Positions 11,333-21,869 of a stretch of DNA of 64,000 nucleotides are shown in pieces. The stretch's first letter is position 1. Each line of letters starts with the position of its first letter. The stretch lies in NCBI GenBank assembly GCA_013339765.2, contig CM023449.1:105502417-105566416 (forward strand). Direction: 5' to 3'. Source of the stretch: Haemaphysalis longicornis. Taxonomy: Eukaryota > Arthropoda > Arachnida > Ixodida > Ixodidae. The position numbers were made by a program, and so were the translations under genes. Under the pieces are notes generated by a model that was not told where the DNA came from, did no database searches, and worked only from the letters and a program-made list of their open reading frames with translations.

Positions 11333-11402
11333 CCTGCAAGGCGTAGACGAGCAGATTAACGCGGATGCAGCGACCCGTGCCTGCCTGGATCACTCACTAT
11401 TA
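11333..11402. repeat. 70-bp direct repeat, unit 2
   Basis: This is the second unit of the repeat at 8909-8978. The core GGCGTAGACGAGCAGATTA is identical in both, and the distal third differs mainly by G-to-A changes. Confidence 0.7.
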
Positions 11403-13023
11403 AGAAGTTTTCACCAGGGGCGGTATATGGGGGTAGGGCTTGGAGACGAACTTTGCCTCGGTGCCATTAAGCTTAAAAATAATTACACCTTCTTCCCGTA
11501 GGGGAACCCCGAGTAGTATACGAAGCAGGCATGGGGTCGACGGAAGTTCCCATTAGTTTTCATTTTGTTTTTTCCGTTGACGTTGAGCTTCGCGTGCCTT
11601 CGTTTTATCAGCAGCTCCTCGACGTAGTTTGAATGAGGGAAGGACATAAGGCGCGCTCGTAGCACATGCTCCCGTCTGGGCATGTTGTGCAGGGGGAAGA
11701 CCGCCACGTACCTCCCGTTGCAGCCAGGGAGTCGTGGGATCGAGACCGGGTGCCGCCTAACTATTTCTTTTTATAGTGCACTGCGCTGACGTCAGCCGAA
11801 ACGCTGACGGTGCTGAAAGGACACGCATGTGTAGTTGAGTGCGGACGGCGGACAACGAAAACAACAATGAAGGGAGGGACACAGCCCGAGCATGAGATGC
11901 TTCGCATCTAAAATAGACCCTTTTTGCTGGGCTTTGGCTTACGAGCCGTGAAGTGAAAATGGAAGCCAATGTGAACTGGCTCTTCGGAAGATGCTGAAAA
12001 TTGAATAAAGTGGGCCCCTGATTGCTGTTGGGGGTTCATTAGAATCATTTAAATATTAAAACTATTACAAGGAAATGGAAGCCGGAAAAGCCAGTTTTCA
12101 TTTTTTTATTTCTTAGGATACGAGGAAAAGTTTGCTGTTCTATAAATACAAGTGAGCTACACACGATTGCTTGCAAAAGGAAAATGTTTTTCGGCTCAAC
12201 ATTTAGTGTATTTTTAACTAAAGTGCGCCAATTTTCTGAAGCCACTTCTTTCTTAAATAAATGTAATTTGTAAATATTGCTGTTCGCAATACGTATAAGG
12301 TTCAATTATTGTAGTCGGTTTATCTCTCCGGGCTTGACCACTGTTGCCCTATTTAGGGTGTAAGGGGCGCTAAAGCTGCAGGGACCCTTTTTTCTACTGC
12401 GCTTTCTCGCATTGTACTTTGTACTGTACGCAGAGAAACAAACATTTCAATCATTTTACCGAAAAACCTATCTATGATATATTTTTTACTTTAAAAGAAA
12501 TTATTTGCACATCTCCCAAAAAGCAGACGCAGCTCCTGCTAGCCCCGTTTGGAATAGAGCACGGGAATTTGAGTTTTGTTTGGAAACCTGTACTTTTAAT
12601 ATAATGGGTCTTGGTTTGATTTTTGTTATGGCAGCCGAGTGGTTTTATACATAAACCTATCTCCGTGAACGAAACCTAGCTTTTTTTTTTTGCAAATATC
12701 TGTCCTCAAACCTACAGAAGCACTCGAAACATTGAAGCTGGTATTCTCCCGGTGGTGCGCGTAAACTACAAGCTTCTTGCGTCGATGGTGACGTAGACGG
12801 AGAATACACCCCGGTGCATCGAACTAAAAAAAACAAGTTTGCCTGCATTTTGCGAAGCGGAAACGTGGCAGATGATGCTGAGGTGCGTTCGTTAAACGCA
12901 TGGAAAAGCACGGAAGCTCTTGAAGCAGGTGTTGGTGTAAGATTTCTTTTACTGTCTGAATTTATTATTTCCTTCTTGAGGCTTACTCGGATACACATAG
13001 TTACCCAAAAAGCGTATGTGAAC
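11403..13023. other. Non-coding stretch, no gene recognised
   Basis: About 1.6 kb without a supportable ORF. Around 11720-11755 a GGGATCGAGACCGGGTGCC segment resembles a damaged Pol III B box, but no A box was found. A short hairpin GATGCTTCGCATC lies near 11900. The rest is AT-rich and unremarkable. Confidence 0.6.
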
Positions 13024-13025
13024 TA

Positions 13026-13803
13026 CCGTCGAGTCCACTTATAACAATATTGAGGTGCCATGAAAATATCATTGTTATAACCGATTATTGTTATAAGCGG
13101 ATTATGCCGGAAATAACAAAGAAAACGTGACAAACAAGAGCAATTAATGCGCAACGATGTCCGGGCGTGCGGGTAACGGAGGATCGAGGCGACAGTGACT
13201 ACAGAACAGGAACAGTGACAACAGGCAAGGAAAACGACGCTGGTAAGCACCAGACTCGGAACACGTGCACACTGCGGAGCTGGAGACGTGGCCAAATTAG
13301 CGAAGAATAGGGAGGTCGGCACAGTGCACACAGCGCTGCTGCTGCGGCGGCTTAGGCGCCCCGGTGCTTTTTCTACAGGCGGCGCATCCCTCAGAAGGGA
13401 CTGCCCCACTGCCTGTGAGGCGCCCATTCCGGTCCTCCTCGCGCTCCTCCGCGTCGCCGCGGCAGGCGAAAGCAGCGGTGGCATGCGACCCTGTTCGGCG
13501 CGCACCCGCCGCGTGCGAGGCCAAGTTCGCTATCGCCTGGCCGCCGCGCGTATGCTCTCATGCCCTTTTGCGTAATAGGCGGGGTTGGGGTGGCATTGTC
13601 GCAGCGTTTTTGCATTTTTGTTTCGTTCAGGGTTGGTTCGAGTGCCCACATTTAATTGTTATAACCGATATTGCATCATGACAGCATTGTTATAAGCTAT
13701 TATTTTGCCATAGAATACAATGAAAAGCTGACGGTACCGCGGCTGTTCATTGTTATATCCGATATATTGTAAAAACCGGTATTGTTATAAGTGGACTCGA
13801 CTG
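13026..13803. mobile_element. pogo/Tigger-like MITE with TA target duplication
   Basis: The ends form terminal inverted repeats of 24 bp with one mismatch. The right end reads CAGTCGAGTCCACTTATAAC... on the minus strand; the left end begins CCGTCGAG. TA dinucleotides at 13024-13025 and 13804-13805 flank it, as expected for the Tc1/mariner superfamily. The CAGTCGA... start resembles pogo/Tigger ends. Inside, TTGTTATAA recurs near both ends (about 13070, 13085, 13656, 13690, 13755 and 13785), while the centre (13140-13640) is GC-rich. There is no transposase, so it is non-autonomous. Confidence 0.8.
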
Positions 13804-13805
13804 TA

Positions 13806-14613
13806 CATTGTTTGTTTGGCTGATACTCGGGAATACCCAATGACTAATTTGCTCAATACAAGGGTACAAATGGAATATTTCAAGCTCAGCCAATCACAGT
13901 CTCCGTTTGTTGTGGTGTCATATCCAAATGCTGCGGCTCTAACGTACTAAGTCCCACATTTACTTCCGTTTTTGAGAAAAAAATTTTTATCTTCTCTGTT
14001 TAAAGAGCTCTTTTCAATATTCTTGCTTCCGTGTCTGAAAAATAAAAAAATACGTGGTGCACTAAAAAAGCTTAAAAGGTATGCGGGAACGGATACCACT
14101 GAAAGGTAATGTTTGTGAAAATATTGAACTTGCACTACTGTTTAGCCTTGTCGATTGTGTGCATACGTATAAAAGTATATCGAGATAACTGCATGTAACT
14201 GCACAGCAGAACATAGTGTGCATCAACCCTTTAAGAAGCATACAGCGGAGTCCCTCGTTTTTCAGGAATGTTCCACTTTTTGTTGCAAAACGTGGGTATA
14301 TTCTCCTTACCGTAGCTGTTTTGTGCAGGACATAAAACCACACACTTAAAGTTGTATTGTAAGTCAGTTGCAATACTAGGTCGCCGCCGGCGAGGGAACA
14401 GCCTAAACACTTCCTTTTGTGCAGTGCCGCACAAAAACGGTCGGGCGAGGTAATTTTAAAGCGAAGCGTAAGTGTCCTCAATGACCCCATTTTACGTAAA
14501 CACGCCCTGAAGGAAAGAGTATTAACTATGACAATGATGATGACTGGTTGTCGTTGAATCGTTGAAGTGGAAAAAACGCTTCCCTTGCCTCCTGTACAGC
14601 CCCTCGTGTATAT
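13806..14613. other. Non-coding stretch
   Basis: About 800 bp between the MITE and the Gypsy LTR. It holds only short random frames and I recognise no repeat family in it. Confidence 0.5.
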
Positions 14614-15040
14614 TGTCACGAAGCCAAGGACGACGCAGTTGTTTTGGAAAAGAAACAGGTTTATTGGAGCGAACGTGTGCTCCCCTAACAACTCAAAAGA
14701 ATGCAGAGGCGGCGAAGCAGCGGTCAACAAAGTGACGTACGTGCGTCGGCATGCGCCGCAGAATCGAAAGCCGTGGCGTGTGCTGTGCAGGCTTTTATCT
14801 TTCGGCGCGAGAGTTTTTGGAACCGTCGATTGACATCCAGAACATTGTAGATCACAGAAGATTATTCTGGGCCAGTGGCGTTAGGGCAAAACACTCTGCT
14901 TATCTGAATGAGATAGCCCGTGCGGCATAAAAATAAAGAACGGAACACGCGCTTCGCATGGGACACAGATAACAGATCCGGGCGCGGCCGGGCACCAAAA
15001 ACAAACAATAAACAAACAAACCCGTATATGGTTCGCGGCA
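14614..15040 (-). repeat. G1 3' LTR
   Basis: In element orientation the LTR starts TGCCGCGAACC just after a purine-rich tract (15057-15041, AGAGGGGAGGCGGGAAA) and ends ...GGCTTCGTGACA at 14614. It is about 427 bp with TG...CA ends. A TATA-like GATAAAAGCC (14799-14790) and an AATAAA signal (14665-14660) lie in the expected order. A target duplication cannot be tested because the 5' LTR is missing. Confidence 0.65.
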
Positions 15041-15136
15041 TTTCCCGCCTCCCCTCTAAGAGCGCATCGACCCGATGCTAAAATAAAACGACAGTTCAAA
15101 CAAACAGCAACAACAAAACAACAACAAAAAAGTTCG

Positions 15137-16327
15137 TCATCTTGCGAAGTACGGTTTGAGGCGAACCACGTGGACGACTTCGGGTCGCGTGCGTCGTCGT
15201 GATGTGCCGAAATCACCACTGGGGGCCACTTCGTAGGTTAATTGGCCAACACGTCGTAGAATCTGGTAGGGTCCGAAATACCGTCGCAGAAGCTTCTCAC
15301 TGAGTCCGCGTCGTCGGATGGGAGTCCAAACCCCCACACGATCCCCTGTTTGGTACTCGGCGTCTCGGCGTCGGAGGTTGTAGCGGCCGGCATTCACCAG
15401 CTGCTGGTCCCTTATACGAACTGGAGCGAGCTGGGGGCCCTCCTCCGCACGTTGAAGGTATCCTTGGACGTCGGCGTTGAGGTCGGCGTCTTCAACATCT
15501 GGAAGCACGGCGTCGAGCTTCGTAGTCGGTCGTCTTCCGTAGACCAGCTCGAACGGTGTCATCTGCGTAGTTTCCTGCGTCGCTGGATTGTACGCAAACG
15601 TGACATACGGGAGGTCTTCGTCCCAGGTCTCATGTTCAACGTCGACGTACATGGACAGCATATCCGCAATCGTCTTGTTCAGATGTTCTGTTAGTCCGTT
15701 CGTTTGGGGTTGGTACGCCGTTTTTCTTTGGTGATCCGTGTTGCTGTAGCGTAACATTCCTTGCATCAGCTCCGCGATAAAGGCCGTTCCGCGGTCCGTG
15801 ATTAGGACTTCAGGGGCTCCATGTCGCAGCACAACTTGGTTTATAAAGAACTTGGCGACTTCTTTTGCAGTCCTCCTCGGAAGAGCGGCAGTCTCTGCGT
15901 AGCGCGTCAAGTAGTCTGTCGCTACGACAATCCCCTTGTTCTCCGATCGTGACGTAGGAAACGGGCCTAGATGGTCAATTCCAATCTGTTGAAAGGGCCT
16001 CGACGGGACGGCACTTTGGTTGCAGAAGTCGGGCGGGTCTTGTCGGCGGCGTTTTTCGTCGCTGGCAGTCACGGCAACTCCGAACGTAGTGGGTGACGTC
16101 GGATGTAAGGCGGGGCCAGAAGCACTGCGCCTTAATTTTTGCAATAGTGCGAGCTGTGGCGAGATGTCCGGAAGACGGGCCGTCATGGGATGCTTCCAAA
16201 ATTTTGTCACGAAGGTCTGCGGGGATGACAAGTAGATAATTGTTTGTCGTTCCGGGGCTGAAATTTTTCTTCACGAGGATGGAGTTTTTGAGGCTGAATG
16301 CTGGTAAGTTCCGCTTGAACGCTCTAG
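15137..16327 (-). pseudogene. G1 integrase
   Basis: Two overlapping frames (16334-15975 and 16231-15137) give the whole domain with one frameshift near 16000-16050. The zinc finger has the His pair (HDGPSSGHLATA) and Cys pair (CRDCQRRK). The DDE core is complete: Asp in IGIDHLGPF, Asp in ITDRGTAF and Glu in NGLTEHLNK. The frame ends HVVRLKPYFAR and stops at 15137, about 100 bp before the LTR. Integrase would insert the DNA copy. The N-terminal junction with RNase H is split by the RTE insertion, and the 12-bp duplication means a few codons occur on both sides. Confidence 0.85.
16316..16327. repeat. Target-site duplication of RTE fragment, left
   Basis: TGAACGCTCTAG here is identical to 16779-16790. 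The two copies bracket the RTE insertion within G1. Confidence 0.85.
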
Positions 16328-16778
16328 TACTCACCTACGGTACTCACCTACGGTACTCACCTACGGAGCAGAAACTTGGAGGCTCATTAAGAGGGATCAA
16401 CTTAAATCGAGAACGACTCAGCGGGCAATGGAGCGGAAAACGATAGGTGTAACATTAAGGGACAAGAAGAGAGCGGAGTGGGTCAGGCAGCAAACTGGTG
16501 TTAAAGACATATTAGTAGAAATTAAGAAGAAGAAATGGACGTGGGCAGGGCATGTAATGCGAAGGCAAGATAACCGCTGGTCATTAAGGGTAACAGGGTG
16601 GATCCCTAGAGAAGGCAAGCGTTGCAGGGGGCGGCAGAAAGTTAGATGGGCAGATGAGATCAAGAAGTTTGCGGGAATAAATTGGTCACAGTTGGCACAG
16701 GACCGGGGTAATTGGAGAATAACGTGAAAGGCCTTTGCCCTGCAGTGGGCGTAGATAGGCTGGTGATGATGATGGCGA
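16328..16778 (+). mobile_element. 5'-truncated RTE-type LINE 3' end inside G1
   Basis: A 451-bp insertion with a perfect 12-bp target duplication and a GATGATGATGGCGATG-type tail. It encodes only the RT C terminus (frame 16428-16727), with RDKKRAEWVRQQTGVKDIL and WTWAGHVMRRQDNRW, nearly the same peptide as in the two longer minus-strand copies at 55.15 and 61.63 kb. Its 5' junction starts with three exact copies of TACTCACCTACGG (16328-16366), a sequence present once in the longer copies. It is therefore a young family member that retrotransposed into G1. Confidence 0.9.
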
Positions 16779-16790
16779 TGAACGCTCTAG

Positions 16791-17346
16791 GCACAGCGAC
16801 GTTTCGTCCTTCGAGGTAGTCCATCATTACGCGCAAGTCGGGGCCGGCACGCTGCTGGGCGGCTAGGTCGGTCTCCGTAACAATCCCGAAGAACGCGCTG
16901 TCTTCATCGGAGTCTTGTGGTAGTGGGTCGACAGGGGGGCGGGACAGGCAGTCGGCGTCAGAGTGTTTCCTGCCGGATTTGTAGACGATTGTAACGTCGA
17001 ACTCTTGAAGGGGCAAACCTCCACCGCCCAGACGCCAGAGGGGTCCTTCAAATTGGCGAGCCAACACAGCGCATGGTGGTCTGTGACAACCTTGAATGGT
17101 CTACCAAACACGTATGGGCGAAATTTGAAATGGCCCATATGATTTCCAGGCACTCTTTTTCGGAGGAAGAGTAGTTTTCGTCCTCCTTCGACCGACCACG
17201 GATTGCATAGGCGATTACCTTTTCGCACCCGCTTTGCCTTTGGACGAGGACGGCCCCCAAACCTATATCGCTGGCGTCCGTGTGCATTTCCGTTTCGGAG
17301 TTTTCGTCGAAATGAGCGAGCACGGGTGCGTTTTGCAGGGCGTTGT
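16791..17346 (-). pseudogene. G1 RNase H and connection
   Basis: The frame 17323-17048 starts with HTDASDIGLGAVLVQ (first catalytic Asp) and contains SSSEKECLEIIWA (catalytic Glu). The frame 17067-16791 continues with QEFDVTIVYKSGRKHSDADC, matching the end of Gypsy RNase H (DADCLSR). One frameshift lies near 17150-17190. The reading then runs into the RTE insertion at AVPRAF, and the same codons reappear on the integrase side. Confidence 0.82.
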
Positions 17347-18474
17347 TCAGCTGGCAGAATGCTCTTTCTGAGCGTTTTCCCAGGCGAAAGGGGTGCTATC
17401 TTTTGTCAGGCGTGTGAGTGGCTCGGCGATGCGTGCGAAGCTTGCGACGAAGCGCCGGTAGTATGCGCACAGTCCGAGAAATCTTCGCACGCTCTTTTTG
17501 TCTTGCGGTCTTGGGAAGTTCGCTATGGCTGATGTTTTCGCCGGGTCAGGCAGGACTTCCGCGGCGTTGACGACGTGTCCCAAAAAATTGAGTTCCTCGT
17601 AAGCGAAGCGGCACTTTTCGGGCTTCAGCGTTAACCCCGAAGAGCGAATGGACTCGAGTACAAACTCCAACATTGCAAGGTGTTCATCGAAAGTCCAGAC
17701 GAGTACCAAAACGTAGTCGATGTAGACGAGGCAGGTGTGCCACTTCAGGCCAGCTAGCACAGTGTCCTTGACTCTTTGAAACGTTGCTGGCGCCGTGCAC
17801 AGCCCAAACGGCATCACCTTGAACTCGTACAGATCATCCGGTGTTATAAATGCAGACTTCTCTCGGTCTCTCTCGTCCACTTCAATTTGCCAGTAGCCGG
17901 TCTTCAGATCCATCGATAAGAAGTACTTCGCTTGGCAGAGGTGGTCGAGGGCGTCGTCGATTCGTGGCAGGGGGTACACGTCCTTTTTGGTGATTTTGTT
18001 CAGTCTCCGGTAGTCAACGCAGAACCTTAAAGTGCCGTCTTTTTTCTTCGCGAGTACGACCGGCGCAGCCCACGGACTTTTCGATGCCTGTATTATGTCG
18101 TCGCTGAGCATGTCGTCGACCTGAGTCCGGATTGCTTCCCGCTCGTTGGAAAAGACGCGGTACGGTGACGGTCGGGTAGGTCTGGCTCCATCTTTGGTTA
18201 TTATGCGGTGCTTCGCTAGAGGTGTCTGACGTAGTTTCGACCTCGACGAGAAACACTCGCGGTAGCGACGCAGCAAAGCCAATAGTCTGTTCCGTTGTTC
18301 TTGCGGTAGCGCCGGATTCACGTCGAAGGGGTGCGGAATCTTGAAGGTATCTCCGGGTGCGCGTTCAAAGTGGGCGACTGCGATAACGTCACTTGCTTGT
18401 TGCATTTCTTCGAGGAAGGCAATTGTAGCGCCTTTATTTAAATGCTGGTACTCCTCGGTGAAATTGGTGACCAA
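17347..18474 (-). pseudogene. G1 reverse transcriptase with altered active site
   Basis: A 375-codon frame holds a near-complete Gypsy RT: SPWAAPVVLAKKKDGTLRF, DYRRLNKITKKDVYPLP, YFLSMDLKTGYWQIEV (catalytic Asp) and VMPFGLCTAPATFQR. The YxDD box reads YIDY: the second Asp is replaced by Tyr at 17713-17715, explained by one G-to-T change in the codon. The thumb follows with NFLGHVVNAAEVLPDP. Loss of that Asp should abolish polymerisation. The frame overlaps the protease frame by about 37 bp and the RNase H starts one frame later. Confidence 0.87.
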
Positions 18475-19320
18475 ACCGGGGATTTGCGTTGCTTAAACCG
18501 CACAATGCCTCTTGCGACAGACACACCGCGGTCGAGAAGCAACCTTTGCTCACTCTCCACGATAGCGTCGGAAACAGGAGCAGCACCTTCACAGTAGACG
18601 GTGATCATCAAGCTTGCGCGGGGTGGCAGGGTGACATGATCATCGGTGATCCTTACAGCTGCACGGTGTTCGGGGTTCGGTTTCGGCGTCTTAGAGTGAT
18701 CGGAGGAAAACGTTATCGACATGGTCTGCAGATCAATTATTGCGCCATTGTCTGTCAGAAAGTCCATTCCGAGAATTATGTCGTGGGAGCAGTTGGGCAA
18801 AACGATAAACACCGCAGGGTACGTCGTGCCGTATATGGTGACGCGCGATGTGCACGTTACACTTGGCGTCACGAGGTGGCCTCCTGCTGTGCGTATATGC
18901 GGACCGTCCCCTATGGTCATAACTTTCTTCAGCTTAGACGCAATTGGTCCGCCCAGTACGGAGTAGTCGGCTCCCGTGTCTACGAGGGCGACTACATCAA
19001 AGCCGTCGATGGACACCTTGACATCGGATGCCGCCTTCTTCGAGTTCCGGGTGCGTCGGGGCGTCGCATCTCGGCTTGTGCGTGTTGACGGTCGGGAACT
19101 GTGCGTCGTCGTTGTCGGCGTCTTCTCAACGGACGTCTTGGTCAGGTCGGGTACCTGTCACGCCGTATAGCTGTCTTCGTATTCGGGAGTCTCGTCAGGG
19201 TTAGGTTGGGTCGTCGGGATGAGGGCATGTCGTGAATCACTGTCTTCCGCGCGTCCTTGCGTCGTTGGAGGGTTTTCGTTTTTCCGCCGTTGTGCAACTT
19301 CATCTCCAGAAGTTGCCGCA
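18438..19320 (-). pseudogene. G1 aspartic protease
   Basis: The frame 19016-18438 includes FDVVALVDTGADYSVL with the catalytic DTG triad, and IILGMDFL, the usual ILG flap-side motif of retropepsins. The region 19320-19016 is a Pro/Thr/Arg-rich linker after gag with at least one stop near 19166. The protease would cut the Gag-Pol polyprotein. It passes into the RT frame with a short overlap. Confidence 0.8.
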
Positions 19321-19321
19321 T

Positions 19322-20270
19322 TTAGTTTCCCCCGCGTGGGCTGAGGGACCTTCCACGTGAGAAGTCAGCAGTGCTTCGGCAGTTTGGCGACTGGTACGGG
19401 TAGGGCGATGGTGAACGGTTGAATCGGGCTGGTCCTCGGTTGGTGTTGGACAGGTAGTATTCGATCTCAGTAGGGCGCTGGCCGGGTCGGGGGCGTAGTG
19501 CGTCGATGGAAAAGCCTCGCAAACCGAGCCTCTTGTAGGGACAGCGACGGTAGATGTGGTCGGCCTCTCCGCAGTAGTAGCACAGCGCGCGATTATCGGG
19601 CGTTCGCCACACGTCGGTCTTTCTTGGGGCGGGGGGTTTCTCCGCAGGTGGTCGGGCCGGCGACAGAGGACGACGGTACAGAGCCTTGCGACGATAGGGC
19701 GTAGGTGGTCGAGGGCGACGGACAGCAGCCGCGTAGGTCATGCCTTGCGGCTCGCGAGGTGCTACTGGTGTCGTTGAAGTTCTCAGCGCTTGCTGCACTT
19801 CTTCTCTAATGACTTCGGTAAGGGAAGCGACTTGTGGTTGCGGCGGCGTTGAGAGCAGTTTCCGCAGCTCCTCCCTCACTATTTCGCGGATAGTCTCGCG
19901 TGGGCTATCTGCAGGAATGAGCATGCGGGTCGACACAATTCGCATTGGCCATGCCAACAAACTTCCCGTCATACTGCGTAGCACGCATTTCGAGGGCTTT
20001 CTCAATGGCGCTGGCTTCGGTCACGAATTCGGCGAGGGTTTGGGCGGATTTCGGACAAGTCCAGCAAACAGTTCCTGCTTCACCCCGCGCATTAGGAAGC
20101 GCAACTTCTTTTCTTCCGCCATTTCGGGGTCCGCGCGGCGAAATAGCTGCTTCATCTCCTCTAACGTAGATCACGATTCCTTCGTTGGGGTGTTGCGGCG
20201 CGAGTCTCCAACAAAATGGGCGGCTCGTTCTTTCCCGCACGAACGGTACTGGAAGGCTTAGTGAACTCGC
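19322..20270 (-). pseudogene. G1 gag, N-terminally truncated
   Basis: The upstream part (20240-19905, with a frameshift near 20160) encodes QHPNEGIVIYV, then EEMKQLFRRADPEM and LRFLMRGVKQELFAGL, a typical capsid-type gag segment of arthropod Gypsy elements. The frame 20005-19322 adds a basic Pro/Arg-rich region and one CCHC knuckle, CYYCGEADHIYRRC. Gag forms the particle and the knuckle binds RNA. Nothing recognisable as gag remains above about 20280, where G2 LTR sequence begins. Confidence 0.8.
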
Positions 20271-20279
20271 TTTTGAAGT

Positions 20280-21869
20280 GAACCCAGTAGGTCAGGAGCT
20301 CCTCGTGTTTCGCCCGTGCTCCGGTTGATTTGGCAGGAGGCTCGCAGGGCGATGGCTTTGAAGTTTCCGGAGAGGGTGTCCGAATTGACGAATTCGACGC
20401 CTGTGTAGTTGATTTGGAAAAACGAAGAGATTATACACAACTAATTACATTAAGGTTACTGGGTACATGATTAATAAAAGGGAAAAACTTCAACCTGCAG
20501 TTAGACGCTACCTCTAAGTGTGAACAAGTCCCTCTAGCTTCTCAAACTTCGTTTAACTCTGCTATGCTCGGATGGTACACAAAGCGCTTAAAAATGATGG
20601 GGGGGACAATGTTCGAGCCGCATGATCCGTCTAGTTGCCCGGTACACAGTGGTAATCTAAACTTCCGACGGGATCCTCCAGTGTACCTTTCGCTTAAATC
20701 CCAACCAAGCTCTAGCGGTCGAGACTTCTTGTCTCGCCGTAAACTGCCTAGCTCAGAGCTCAGACAAGAACGCTTTTAACGGCCAAGTTCGGCTTCCTAA
20801 CGCCTGGGTATTACTCTCTCTCAGGAACGCCCCTCTAGCTTTCGTACCCGCGTAAGGTAGGGATCAAACTCATGTAGAAAGCTGTCACTCAGCCATCTGA
20901 CGAATATTCAATAAGGCGCGACGACCTTCCGGTCAAAGCAGGCGCGGTGCGCGAGAAGCGCGCTGCAGCGAGTGCACATGCCTCATAAGGAAGCGACTCA
21001 AAAGGGCCGGCTACCAAGATCTGGCCGTTCAAACGGTAGCGCACAACAGCACTAGGATCTCGCGGGCAAGCCGCCGTGTGGTGAGACCAGGATAATTTCC
21101 CCTTTATTGTCCGCTACGTCAAGAAATCTCGGAACATGGCAGGGCCCTCTGCATTCCTAACGAGGATTATTCCGGCGGCATTCCTACGTGCAGACAAACA
21201 GTCTCCCGAGAGCTCCGCTTTCAATTCGTGGTGGCCACAGCGTAGCCTCGGCATTGCTATTCCACTAGACTAGCTCAGAGCTCAGACAAGAAACGCTTTT
21301 AACGGCCAAGTTCGGCTTCCTAACGCCTGGGTATTACTCTCTCTCAGGAACGCCCCTCTAGCTTTCGTACCCGCGTAAGGTAGGGATCAAACTCATGTAG
21401 AAAGCTGTCACTCAGCCATCTGACGAATATTCAATAAGGCGCGAACGACCTTCCGGTCAAAAGCAGGCGCGGTGGCGAGGAAGCGCGCTGCAGCGAGTGC
21501 ACATGCCTCATAAGGAAGCGACTCAAAAGGGCCGGCTACCAAGATCTGGCCGTTCAAACGGTAGCGCACAACAGCACTAGGATCTCGCGGGCAAGCCGCC
21601 GTGTGGTGAGACCAGGATAATTTCCCCTTTATTGTCCGCTACGTCAAGAAATCTCGGAACATGGCAGGGCCCTCTGCATTCCTAACGAGGATTATTCCGG
21701 CGGCATTCCTACGTGCAGACAAACAGTCTCCCGAGAGCTCCGCTTTCAATTCGTGGTGGCCACAGCGTAGCCTCGGCATTGCTATTCCACTAGACCCAGC
21801 GACGGTAATCTTTCCTTTCACACGCGTGGCCGGGGCACCTTGCCGCTGACGCTATGAGTGGATCTTACA
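20280..21869 (-). repeat. G2 LTR A (3' side), with internal duplication
   Basis: This block is homologous to 24609-25699. In element orientation it starts TGTAAGATCCACTCATAGCG next to the purine tract at 21883-21870. It is about 0.5 kb longer than LTR B because of a tandem duplication. The low-coordinate limit is estimated from the length of LTR B and from a shared CTACTGGG near 20281. Confidence 0.6.
20748..21793. repeat. 522-bp tandem duplication inside LTR A
   Basis: Copy 1 starts at 20748 and copy 2 at 21270, both with CTAGCTCAGAGCTCAGACAA. They are nearly identical, with a handful of single-base indels and a small difference near 20950/21472. LTR B has this segment once. The junction shares CTAG, suggesting duplication through microhomology or unequal exchange; an assembly error is also possible. 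Confidence 0.9.

Larger units (their letters stand above)
5216..11402 (-). mobile_element. LINE-A: decayed CR1/L2/Jockey-type LINE, split by a second LINE
   Basis: Minus-strand reading from high to low coordinates gives a 5' UTR-like region, ORF1 (about 8870-8049), an endonuclease (about 8040-7498) and a reverse transcriptase with C-terminal region (about 6966-5238). This is the order of two-ORF LINEs. The 3' end lies next to the BEL LTR end at about 5216. The 5' UTR part is interrupted by a plus-strand I-clade LINE (9124-11298). Many stops and frameshifts mark it as old. The outer 5' limit is uncertain; 11402 is the end of a 70-bp repeat that also occurs at 8909-8978. Confidence 0.75.
14614..20280 (-). 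mobile_element. Ty3/Gypsy element G1, 5'-truncated
   Basis: Minus-strand order is gag with one zinc knuckle, protease, RT, RNase H and integrase, followed by a 3' LTR, the Ty3/Gypsy arrangement. The gag N terminus, primer-binding site and 5' LTR are absent: the sequence upstream of about 20280 belongs to the LTR of G2. A short RTE LINE sits between RNase H and integrase (16328-16778). Several frameshifts and a mutated RT active site make it inactive. Confidence 0.88.

Noticed and set aside
13023..13681. Several overlapping frames on both strands (up to 160 codons)
   Set aside because: They lie in the GC-rich core of the MITE, are Arg/Ala/Pro-rich and mutually overlapping, with no domain.
14062..14730. 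Minus frame of 222 codons
   Set aside because: It starts inside the G1 LTR antisense region, has no domain, and is probably chance.
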